From JAXLRU01 sp046330935 (GTDB taxonomy: Bacteria; Actinomycetota; Actinomycetes; Actinomycetales; Kineosporiaceae): a DNA stretch of 64,000 nucleotides. The stretch is taken from NCBI GenBank assembly GCA_046330935.1, contig JAXLRU010000008.1:83071-147070 (forward strand). The letters are read 5' to 3'. Within the stretch, counting starts at the first letter, position 1; each line of letters starts with the position of its first letter. This document shows positions 53,761-63,026 of the stretch, piece by piece. A program made the translations under genes and the position numbers. The notes below the pieces were generated by a model that saw only the letters and a list, made by a program, of their open reading frames with translations, did not search any database and had not been told where the DNA came from.

Positions 53761-56715
53761 TCACCTCCTCGCCCAATCCCCCACGTCGCCCACCCTTAGG
53801 ACCGACGCCAACCGCTGCCCCCGCTGCAGCAACGACTCCACCACCGCCGCGAGCACGACGACCACCAGTGCCGCCGCCGCCACCCCGGCCGCCCAGCCGG
53901 GCGCCAACCGCAGGGGCGGGACGTCGACGCCGCCCGTCACCACCTCCAGGCCCAGGCTGGGCCCGAGCACCGCCACCAGCGCGAACCCGGCCGCCGCACC
54001 CGCGACCACCCCCGTGGCCATCAGCGGCAGCAGCTCCGCCAGCGTCAGCAGGCGTCCCTCGCGCATCGTCAACCCCAGCGTGCGCAACAGCGACACGGCG
54101 CGCCCACGCTGGGCGGCGCCCGCCGCGACCGTCTGCACCATCGCGATCCCCGCCAGCAGGCCGAGCAGGACGACGGCGACGACGAGCAGGACGCCGACGT
54201 CGTGGATCACCCCGCCCGAGGCGAGCTCCGACAGCCACCCCCGGCGGTCGACGACGTCCCACCCGGCCAGCTGCGGCTGCCGCTGGACCGCGGTGAGCGC
54301 GCCCGGACCGGTGAGCAGGGCGAGGGTCGCCGGCGGGACGAGGCCGTAGTCGCGCGCGCGTCCCTCGTCGACGATCAGGGCGGGGCCGGGCAGCCAGCCC
54401 GTCACCGGCACGGAGACGTGCCCCGTCGCCACGGCCGAGACCGACACGTCCCCGAGCACGAGGTCGGCGCCGTCGGCGGGCCAGTCGGCGCCCGACAGCA
54501 GCACCGGCAACGCCTCACCGCCCTGGGCGGTGCGCACCGAGGCGGTCGCCAGGCCCGCGACGTCGGCCGCGGGGCTCGCCGCCGCGTCCGGGCCCTCGGT
54601 GGCGGCCCGGACGGTCCCGAGCAGTCGCGAGAAGCAGGCGGCGTCGACCACGAGCGCCTTCAGGGACTCGCGCGAGCTGCCGATGGCGGCGCGCGCGTCC
54701 AGCGTGGCGCCGGTGCAGGCGAGGTCGACGCCGGGCGCCTGCCGCAGGGCCTCCAGCTGGCCCGGCCGCAGCGGCGTGTCGCGCAGCGACACCCGCACGT
54801 CGGCACCGACGCGCTGCCAGGAGGCGCGGTCCTGCCCCTCCACGAGGGTGGTGCGGACGAGGCCCGTGCCCACCATGAGGCCGACGGCGAGGGTGAGGGC
54901 CAGCAGCGGCGACCAGCTGAGGGCGCTGCCGGCGCGCGCGGAGGCGACCAGCCCCATGGGCCCCGGGCGGCGGGCGGCGACGGCGCGGGCCAGCCGCACC
55001 GGCAGCGGGTACAGGCGCAGGACGACGACGGTGACGGCGCCCGTCAGCAGCAGCGGCGAGGCGGCCAGCAGGGGGTCGACGCCGTCGCCCACGCCCACCA
55101 GCCCGCGGGAGCGGACGGCGAGCACGGCGCCCGCGGCCGCGGCGAGGACCACGAGCTCGCCCACCACCCGGCGTCCCGCGCGTTCGGCGGCCTGGCGGGC
55201 CCTGGCCCGGCGGTTGGCGGGGGTCTTGCGCGAGGCCCACGCCGAGCGCGCCGCCGCGGCGCCGAGCACCGGCGCGAGCAGCACCGCGAGGACGACGACG
55301 AGCACGACGATCCCGGGCGAGGTGTCCCCGCCGGGGGTGGCGAGCACGCCGAGGACCACGCCGAGCAGGGCGGAGGGCACGACCACGGCGGCGGACTCCA
55401 GCAGCAGCCCCGCCGCGGTGGCCGTCAGGGACGCACCCCGGGCGTGCCCCAATGCGAGGTCCTGGCGCCGCCGCGAGATCAGCAGCTGCGCCGCCAGCAG
55501 CAGCGTCACGCCCGCGACGCCCACCAGCGACACCACCGCCATGGACAGCTGCGCGACGACCGCGCGGGCGCGGACGGCGTAGGTCTGGGCGACCTGCGGC
55601 AGGGTGCTGACGAAGTCGGCGCTCGGGTCCGAGGGCAGGGGGTCGGCCGCGTCGGAGGCGTAGGCGAGCAGCGTCGGCAGCGCGGCCTGGAGCCCGGACC
55701 CGGTGAGGGCCTGCAGGTCGACCTCGCGGCGCAACCGCGTCGTGAGCCCCGGGTCGCCGAGGGCGGACTCGGCGACCGGGAGCGCGGACTCGTCGACGAG
55801 GAAGGTGACGTCGTCGAACAGCGTCCCGTTGCGGGCGACGTCGGTGGGAACCGGCGTCAGGGCGGAGGGCAGCGACCGCCAGACGGCCGCCGTCGGGTCC
55901 TCGGCGGTGAAGACGCCCGTGACCAGCAGCGTCGTCCACCCGCCGCGCTCGGACTTGCCGGTCAGGCGGGCGCCGGGCATCAGCCCCCACGCCTGCGCCG
56001 CGGCCTCGGAGACGCCGACGGGCACGGTGGGGCGGTGCAGCGCCGTCACGGTCGGGGAGGTGGGGGCGGCGCCCTGCACCCAGCGCACGCCCCCGCCGGT
56101 GCGGGGGTCGGCCCAGCCCACGTGGGCGATCATCGCCACCGTGGGCCGCGGCTTGTCGGCGTCGGGGTCCACGAGCGCGGTGACGGTGAGGGTGTTGCTC
56201 AGCCCCGCGACCGTCATCGGCGCGAGGATCCGGGCCAGCTCGCGCGGCGTCGCCCGCACGGTGTCGGCGGCGGCGGTGCGGATCTCCTCGGCCGTCTCGG
56301 GATCGCCCGGCTGGGGCGGCGCGCTGGGGTCGAAGAAGTCGCGCTCGGGCTCCTGGTACCGGGCGACGTAGCGGACGTCGGCCGCGGCTGCGGTGCCTGC
56401 CTGGCGCACGGCGGCGCGCGCGCCGTCGTCCACGGTGCGGGCCATCTGCCGCGGCACCGCCACGGCGAGGCCGGTGGCGAGCACGACCAGCACGGCGAAG
56501 GCGATCAGCAGGCCCCGGTCCGCCGCGGCGCGGGCACGCGCCAGCGCGACCTGCCCCCGCGTGGTGCGGCGCCAGCCCCCCACGCTGGGCAGGTACGGCT
56601 GGACCCGGGCGAGCAGGCCCGCACCCCCGGGCGCGCCACCCGCCTCCTCGCCGGGGACCGGCTCCGCGCCGGCGCCCAGCACCTCGCCGGGCCCGGCCAC
56701 ACCGCTGCGGCTCAT
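53761..56715 (-). CDS. FtsX-like ABC permease, module copy 1, type B
   Basis: A 984-residue permease. After a Gly/Pro-rich N-terminal tail, helix 1 follows the segment PYLPSVGGWRRTTRGQ (about 75-95), then a large extracytoplasmic domain, a first FtsX block with LISRRRQDLALGHARGASL (cytoplasmic turn), a central set of helices, another extracytoplasmic domain, and a C-terminal FtsX block with AAQRGRAVSLLRTLGLTMREGR. The two FtsX blocks are typical of LolCE/MacB-type long permeases. It is 4 bp from the ATPase gene downstream and overlaps the permease upstream by ATGA. It resembles the gene at 60204-63026 along its length, so the two are duplicates. Confidence 0.82.
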   Translation of the reverse strand: MSRSGVAGPGEVLGAGAEPVPGEEAGGAPGGAGLLARVQPYLPSVGGWRRTTRGQVALARARAAADRGLLIAFAVLVVLATGLAVAVPRQMARTVDDGARAAVRQAGTAAAADVRYVARYQEPERDFFDPSAPPQPGDPETAEEIRTAAADTVRATPRELARILAPMTVAGLSNTLTVTALVDPDADKPRPTVAMIAHVGWADPRTGGGVRWVQGAAPTSPTVTALHRPTVPVGVSEAAAQAWGLMPGARLTGKSERGGWTTLLVTGVFTAEDPTAAVWRSLPSALTPVPTDVARNGTLFDDVTFLVDESALPVAESALGDPGLTTRLRREVDLQALTGSGLQAALPTLLAYASDAADPLPSDPSADFVSTLPQVAQTYAVRARAVVAQLSMAVVSLVGVAGVTLLLAAQLLISRRRQDLALGHARGASLTATAAGLLLESAAVVVPSALLGVVLGVLATPGGDTSPGIVVLVVVLAVLLAPVLGAAAARSAWASRKTPANRRARARQAAERAGRRVVGELVVLAAAAGAVLAVRSRGLVGVGDGVDPLLAASPLLLTGAVTVVVLRLYPLPVRLARAVAARRPGPMGLVASARAGSALSWSPLLALTLAVGLMVGTGLVRTTLVEGQDRASWQRVGADVRVSLRDTPLRPGQLEALRQAPGVDLACTGATLDARAAIGSSRESLKALVVDAACFSRLLGTVRAATEGPDAAASPAADVAGLATASVRTAQGGEALPVLLSGADWPADGADLVLGDVSVSAVATGHVSVPVTGWLPGPALIVDEGRARDYGLVPPATLALLTGPGALTAVQRQPQLAGWDVVDRRGWLSELASGGVIHDVGVLLVVAVVLLGLLAGIAMVQTVAAGAAQRGRAVSLLRTLGLTMREGRLLTLAELLPLMATGVVAGAAAGFALVAVLGPSLGLEVVTGGVDVPPLRLAPGWAAGVAAAALVVVVLAAVVESLLQRGQRLASVLRVGDVGDWARR

Positions 56716-59700
56716 CGCTCGTCCCCCAGCCTCAGGACCGATCCGAGGACCGACCCGCGCAGCGTGCGCGCGACCCCGGCCACCACGAGGGCGAGCACCA
56801 GCGCCACCGTCCCCAGCAGCGCGAGCAGCTGCAGCCACGGCAGGTGGATCGCGACGTCGGGCACGGGCAGGCCGGACGGTGCGGCCATCGCGACCAGCGA
56901 GCGCAGCGGGAGCGTGAGGAACAGCCCCACGACGAGCCCGCACAGTGCCCCCACTCCCCACAGGAGCACGGTCTGCGCGGCGATCACCCGCTCGAGCTGG
57001 CGCCGGCGCACCCCGATCGCGAGCAGCTGCGCGAACTCGATCCGCCGCAGGCGGATCGCCACGGCGGTGTTGAGCGCGAAGCCGACGCCGGCCAGCAGGC
57101 CCGCCGCGAGCACCACGATCCACTGGGCGCTGCGCAGGCCCACGACGAGCGGCTCGCGGGCGGCCTCGCGGGCGGTGAGGTCGGCCGAGGCGAGCGTCCC
57201 CCGCGCGCGGCGACGGCGTCCCGCGGCCGCGGCGCGTCGGCGTCCGGGACCCGGACCCACCACCGGTTGGCGGCGGGCGGTGGCGCGCCGTACTCGACGA
57301 AGCGGCGCGACAGGGCGTCGAGGTCGACGACGACCGCGTCGCGCAGCCCGTCGGTGCCGGGGACGACGTCGCTGGTGCCGACGATCTCGACGGGCACGGC
57401 GACGTCCTCGATGACGAGGGCCGCCTCGGCGCCCACCTGGAGGCCGAGGCGGCGCAGCGCGGCGGGGGTGACGACGCCGCGCACCGCCGGCTGCGTCGCC
57501 CAGCCCACCACCGACGTGGTCATGGAGGCGAACCGGCTGTCGTCGCCGGGCACGAGCGTGGCGGAGACCTGCAGCCCGGGCACCCGGCCGGCTCCCAGCG
57601 AAGCGCCGGCGTCCTCGAGCACCGTCACGGACGTCTCCGCCAGACCCTGGCCGGTCGCCTCGGCGCCCTGCCAGGCACGCAGGTCGACGGGGGCGTTGCC
57701 GTCGGGGCCGGCGGCGAGGCCGCCGAGGGTGAGCCGGGCCTGGGGGAGGCCGTCCACGAACGTCTCGGGGCTGATGTCGTAGCTCCACGCCACGACGAGG
57801 GCCACGAGCGACAGGCGTCCGGCGGCGACGGCACCCGGCGGGCCGGAGCTGACGGCGGGCAGGCGCGCACCCAGCCGGTGAGGGGCGCCGTCGGAGGTGA
57901 GCGACCCCAGGTCGACGCTGCTGCGGGCGCCCGAGCTGTCCGTCAGCACCGCGCTGAGGCGGGCGGTGACGGGCCCGCTGGTCGTCTCGCCCGTGAGCCG
58001 AGCGCGCAGGGACAGTTGCCGGGTGGACGCGGGCAGGGCGAGGCCGCGCGCGGCGGCCGGGGCCAGGCCGGGCAGCTCGTCGAGGAGGTCGTCGGCGGGG
58101 CCGCCGACCTTGCCCGTGCGCCCGCGGAACATGCCGGCGGCGTCGGCGGAGCCCACCGCGAGCAACTGCACGGGGACGCCGTAGCCGAGGGAGGTGCGCC
58201 GCCCGTAGTCGGTGCCGTCGCTGGCCGCGCTGAACCCGGCGTCACGGGAGAGCACCGGCATCGTCGCGGTCGCGCCCGAGGGCGCGGCCGCGTGCAGGGC
58301 CGATCCGATCGCGTCGGGCTGCGCCAGCGGGTCCAGCTGGGAGAGGTCGGCGACGGCGTCGGCGCCGACCCGCGCGTCGGCCTGGTCGACCTGCGCCGTC
58401 CGCCAGGTCTCCAGGTAGGCGAGGGAGAACGTGCCCGAGGCGATGGCCAGGCTGAGCAGCAGGACGGCCCCGACGGAGCGGCGGACGCGGCGTCCGACCT
58501 CCCACGAGGCCAGCGGCCAGACGACGGCGGGGCCGCGGGCGGCGGCGGGTTCCAGGCGCCGGGCGAGCATCGGGATGGCCCGCACCGAGAGCATGCCCCC
58601 GGCGAGCAGCACGAGCCCCGGCCCGGCCACGAGGACCGGATCGACCCTGGCCTCGCGGCCGCTGCCGGAGGTGGGCGAGGAGTAGCGGACGAGCTGCCAG
58701 TACCCGACGGCCGCCAGGGCGACCAGCCCGAGGTCGACCCCGGTGCGCTGGATCAGCGAGCGGCGGTCCTGCCGGGCGGCCGCCTGCTCCTGCTCGACGA
58801 ACGTGCCGGCCCGCCGCAGCAGGGGGGTGAGCAGGACGGCGACGAGCGCGGCGGCGGTGGCCGCGGCCACGCCCCACACCAGGGGCGGCAGGCCGGGGTC
58901 GCCGGACAGCCCCGCCGCGGCGAACCGGCCGCGACGGGCCACGACCCCGTAGAGCGCCCGGGCGGCGGGCGGGGCGAGGACGGCGGTGATCAGCGCCAGC
59001 GCGCCCGCCTCGATCGCGGCCAGGCGTGCGAGCTGCCCGCCGGAGGCGCCGCGGGCCCGCATCAGGGTCTGTTCGGTGGAGCGGCGCTCGGCGAGCAGCC
59101 GGGTCGCGAGCAGCAGCGCCGCGACGGCGAGGACGAGCACGAGGCTGCCGGTGATCACCAGCCCGGCCGTGGTGACGACGAGGGAGCGGTTCGCGCGGTC
59201 GAGGGCCGCCCCCAGCCGGGAGGAGACGCCCACCTGCTGCACGGCGTCGTTGCCGACGCGGCGCGGGACCTCGCGGGCGAGGGAGTCCACGCGGGCCTGG
59301 ACCCGGGGGAGCGTCGCCGGGGTGACCCCCGACAGGTCGGGGACGGCGGTGATGTCGGCGTGCAGCGGGTGCAGCGGGCCGGCGGTGAAGCCCTCGCGGG
59401 AGGTCAGCAGCGGCCCGTAGGCGTCGACGGTGAACATGCCGCCGCTGCCCGGGGGCGCGAACTGCGGGTCGTGGGTGGTGCCCGACAGCGGGTCGGTGCC
59501 CCATGCCTTGCGGGACGCGGCGGGCACGTCGTAGACGCCGACGACGACCGCGACGGCCGTCGACGTCGTCGAGGTCTCGCTGGTGCGCACCCGCGCGCCG
59601 ACCGCGATCCTCGCCCGGGTGGCGAAGGACGCCGGGACCGCCACGGCCACCTCGCCGGTGCCCACCCGGTCGGCCGCGGTGGGCAGGTGCCCGGCGGTGA

Positions 59701-60096
59701 CCCGCAGGTGCTCGTCGATGCCGTCGAGGTGGGCGAAGTACAGCCAGGTGGAGGTGCCGAGCCCGTCGGGGTTGGCCCACTCGGAGCGGATCACCTCGGT
59801 GCGCGAGCGGACCGGCAGCGCGAGGACGGCGTCGACGGCGGCGTCGACGGCCTGCTGGGCGGGGCCGTACTCCTGGCCGCTGCCCTGCTCGATCGAGGCG
59901 AGCACCGTCGTCGTGGCCGGGTCGAGCCGCTGCAGCGTGCGGGGGAGCCCGACGTCGCGGGTCACCTGGTAGGTGAGGGCGAGGACGGACATCAGCGTGC
60001 AGGCCAGCAGCGACACCGCCGCGACCACCGTGAGCAGGCCCCACTGGCTGCGCCCACGACGGACGACAGCCCTCAGGCCCCAGCCGCTCAGCGCAT
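56712..60096 (-). pseudogene. FtsX-like ABC permease, module copy 1, type A, frameshifted in a G-run
   Basis: About 1130 residues if repaired. Helix 1 (WGLLTVVAAVSLLACTLMSVLAL), a large outer domain, a first FtsX block (AERRSTEQTLMRARGASGGQ) and a second outer domain read in one frame to AVAARGG. The C-terminal FtsX block (VAIRLRRIEFAQLLAIGVRRRQ) is in another. The break lies at CCCCC 57198-57202 (G5 on the coding strand); a sixth G restores ...ARGGTLASADL, which lines up with the paralogue at 63023. The 5' end is also odd: GAGGAGG-ATG (60096) leads to ATGCGCTGA, and the main frame starts only at CTG 60091. Either CTG is used or one more base is missing. Confidence 0.75.
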
Positions 60097-60203
60097 CCTC
60101 CTCGACACGAGGGCTGACTCTGGCGCAGTCGCGCGCCGTTCCCAACCCCCGGTGCGAGTTCGCGACGCCTCCGTTGCCCAACCGCAACCTTGCGCCCGGA
60201 CCG

Positions 60204-63026
60204 TCACCGGCCGCCGACCCGGAGAACGGAGGCCAGGTGGGCGCGCCGCTGCAGCAGCGACTCGACGCCCGCGGCCACCCCCACCACCGCGAGCGCGGCG
60301 GCCCCGACGGCCAGGGCCCAGCCCGGCGCCAGGCGCAGTGCGGGCGGGGTGACCCCGCCTGTGACCTGCTCCATCCCGAGCGCGGGGGCGACGAGCGACA
60401 CCAGCGCGAAGCCCGCGAGCGCGCCCGCACCCACCCCCGCCACCGCCAGGGGCACGAGCTCGCCGACGGTCAGGCCGCGGCCGGCGCGCAGGGTGAGGCC
60501 GAGGGTGCGCACGAGCGAGACGGCCCGGCCGCGCTCGGCCGCCCCCGCCGCGACCGTCTGGACCATCGCGAGCGCGGCGAACACCGCCAGCAGCAGGAGC
60601 GCGACGACGAGCAGCGCGCCGAGGTCGGCCACCACGCCGGTGCCGGTGCGCTCGGCCAGCCACTGGCGGCGGTCGTGGACGTCCCACGCGGGCGCCTGCG
60701 GCTGCGCGGTCACCGCGGCGGAGGCGCCCGGACCCACCGCCCACAGCGTGGTGTCGACGCCCCGCCACCCGGCGGCGCGGACGCGGGCGGCGTCGAGCAC
60801 GACGACCGGCCCGTCGTGCCAGCCCGTGGGCGGAACGGAGGCCCGGCCGACGGCGGTGACCCGCAGCCGCGTGCCCGCGCCCAGGGTGAGCTCGACCGGC
60901 CGTGCCGGCCAGGTCACGGGGCCTGCCAGCACGCCCGGGACGCTGCCGTCGGGCAGCGGCGCGGCCAACCGGTCCAGCTCCCGGGCGGTGCCGAGCCCCG
61001 AGGCGGCGAGCACCCGGCGGTAGCAGGCCGGGTCGACGACGATCGCGTCGATGGCCGCGTTGCCCACCCCGATCGCCGTCGTGCCACCTCCCACATGGCC
61101 GACGCACACGTCGTCCACCCCGGGCAGGGCGCGCAGCTGTGCCAGCTGGGCGTCCCCCGGGACCGCCTTGCGCAGGTCCACGCGGACGTCGGCGCCGACG
61201 CGCTCCCAGGACGCCGCCTCCTGACCCTCGACGAGGGTGGTGCGGATCAGGCCCGTGCCGACCATGAGCCCCACCGAGAGCGTCAGCGCGAGCAGGGGCG
61301 ACCAGCTGAGGCCCCCGGCCGCCCGGGCGGCCATCACGAGCGCGAGGGCGCCGCGGCGGCGCCGGGCGAGCGCGACGACCAGCCGCATCGGCCAGGGGTA
61401 GGCGCGCAGCACCACCACGGTGAAGGCGGCGGTGACGAGCAGGGGTGTCGCGGCGAGCAGGGGGTCGACGGCGGCGGAGGAGGGGGTCAACCCCCGAGTC
61501 CGCAACGAGACCACCGCCGCGGCCGCCACCGCGAGCACCAGGAGCTCGGCGACGCCGCGGCGCAGCTGCCGTTCCAGCCGCAGCCTGCCCCGGGCGCGGC
61601 GGTTGGCGGGTGTGCTGCGCCCGGCCCAGGCGGCGCGCGCCGTCAGCATGCCGAGCACGGGCCCGAGCGTGACGGCGACGGCGGCGACCACCAGCAGCGG
61701 CCCGACATCCCCGGTGGCGTGCGGGGTCGCGACCACCCCCAGGGCGGCGCCGACGGCGAGGGCGGGCGCGGCGACGGCGGCCGATTCCAGGAGGAGCCCG
61801 ACCCCGACGGCGGTGAGGGAGGCCCCGCGGGCGTGCTGCAGTGCGAGCTCGAGGCGGCGACGCCGGGTGAGCAGTTGCGCCGCGAGCAGCAGGAGTACCG
61901 ACGCGACACCGATCACCGAGACGACCGCCACCGACAGCTGCGCGACGACGGCCCGCGCCTGGAGCCGGTAGGCGCGCACGACGGAGGGCAGCTCGGACAC
62001 GAAGGACGCCGACGGGTCGGTGGAGATCGGGCTCAGCTGCCGCTGCTGGTAGCTGCGCAGCACGGGGTGCGCCGCGCGCAGGCGCGCGCCGGTGATCCGG
62101 TCGTAGGCGGGCAGGCGGTGCAGGTGCGCCTGCAGCCCGTCGCCGCCCAGGCCCGCCTCCGCCAGGGGCAGCGCGTCGGCGTCGACGAGGAAGGTGATCT
62201 CGTCGATGCGGGCGCCGACCCGGCCGGGGTCGCGGGGCACGGGGGCACTGGCGGAGTCCAGGGTCCGCCACACCGCGGCGCGGGGGTTGCCGAGGGAGAA
62301 CACGCCGGTGACCAGGAGCGTCGAGCGGCCCGCGGGCCCGCGCCTGCCCTCGATCCGGGTGCCCGGTTCCAGCCCCCACGCGGTGGCCGCGGCCTCGGAG
62401 ACGCCCACGGGGACGACGGGCCGCACGAGGTCGGGGTCCTCGCCCGGCAGCGGCGCGCGACCTCGGACCCAGGTCACCTGCCCGCCGGTGCCCGGGTCGG
62501 CCCACCCCACGCGGGCGATCAGCGGGGCGGTGCGGCGGGCGGCGGGCTGCACGGACGTCACGGTGATCGGCGGCCCGAGCGCGCTGATGGTGACGGGCTC
62601 GAGGATCCGGGCGAGCTCCGCGGGGGTCGACTCGCGGACGGCCTCGGCGGCCTCGCGCAGGTCCTTGGCCGTGACGGGCCGGCCCTGCCCCGGTCGGGCC
62701 GCGCTGACGCCGTCGGCCTCGACCCATCGCGCGAGCAGCTGGACGTCGACGGCCGCGGGTTCGCCCGCCGCGCGCACGGCCGCGCGGGCACCGCCGTCGA
62801 CCGTGCGGGTCAGCTGCCGGGGGACGCCCACGGCGAGGGCTGCGGCCACGACGACGAGCACGGCGAACGCGGCGAGCAGCCCGCGGTCGGCGCCGGCCCT
62901 GGCCCGCGCGAGCCGCGCCTGGCCGCGGGTGCTGCGCCGCCAGCCCGCGACCGTGGGCAGGTAGGGGCGCAGCCGGCGCAGGCGGCCCTGGGCTCCGGGG
63001 CCGGGGGACCCGGCGGGCCGGGTCAC
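60204..63026 (-). CDS. FtsX-like ABC permease, module copy 2, type B
   Basis: A 940-residue permease colinear with the one at 53761-56715: PYLPTVAGWRRSTRGQARL near the first helix, the outer domain with VPVGVSEAAATAWGLEPGTR, the cytoplasmic turn LLTRRRRLELALQHARGASL, the central helices with LSWSPLLALTLSVGLMVGTGL, and the final AAERGRAVSLVRTLGLTLRAGR block. GTG 63026 overlaps the upstream stop by GTGA. Between its stop and the next permease lie about 110 bp, including TTG starts that could also serve the downstream gene. Substrate unknown; related complexes act on lipids, lipoproteins or peptides. Confidence 0.82.
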   Translation of the reverse strand: MTRPAGSPGPGAQGRLRRLRPYLPTVAGWRRSTRGQARLARARAGADRGLLAAFAVLVVVAAALAVGVPRQLTRTVDGGARAAVRAAGEPAAVDVQLLARWVEADGVSAARPGQGRPVTAKDLREAAEAVRESTPAELARILEPVTISALGPPITVTSVQPAARRTAPLIARVGWADPGTGGQVTWVRGRAPLPGEDPDLVRPVVPVGVSEAAATAWGLEPGTRIEGRRGPAGRSTLLVTGVFSLGNPRAAVWRTLDSASAPVPRDPGRVGARIDEITFLVDADALPLAEAGLGGDGLQAHLHRLPAYDRITGARLRAAHPVLRSYQQRQLSPISTDPSASFVSELPSVVRAYRLQARAVVAQLSVAVVSVIGVASVLLLLAAQLLTRRRRLELALQHARGASLTAVGVGLLLESAAVAAPALAVGAALGVVATPHATGDVGPLLVVAAVAVTLGPVLGMLTARAAWAGRSTPANRRARGRLRLERQLRRGVAELLVLAVAAAAVVSLRTRGLTPSSAAVDPLLAATPLLVTAAFTVVVLRAYPWPMRLVVALARRRRGALALVMAARAAGGLSWSPLLALTLSVGLMVGTGLIRTTLVEGQEAASWERVGADVRVDLRKAVPGDAQLAQLRALPGVDDVCVGHVGGGTTAIGVGNAAIDAIVVDPACYRRVLAASGLGTARELDRLAAPLPDGSVPGVLAGPVTWPARPVELTLGAGTRLRVTAVGRASVPPTGWHDGPVVVLDAARVRAAGWRGVDTTLWAVGPGASAAVTAQPQAPAWDVHDRRQWLAERTGTGVVADLGALLVVALLLLAVFAALAMVQTVAAGAAERGRAVSLVRTLGLTLRAGRGLTVGELVPLAVAGVGAGALAGFALVSLVAPALGMEQVTGGVTPPALRLAPGWALAVGAAALAVVGVAAGVESLLQRRAHLASVLRVGGR

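Noticed and set aside
57198..57202. Contingency-locus (phase-variable) homopolymer
   Set aside because: Five bases is too short to argue for frequent slippage without read evidence; kept only as a possibility.
54202..57414. A 1070-codon plus-strand frame across the permease genes
   Set aside because: Arg/Gly/His-rich low-complexity sequence opposite two clear FtsX permeases; no domain and no start signals.
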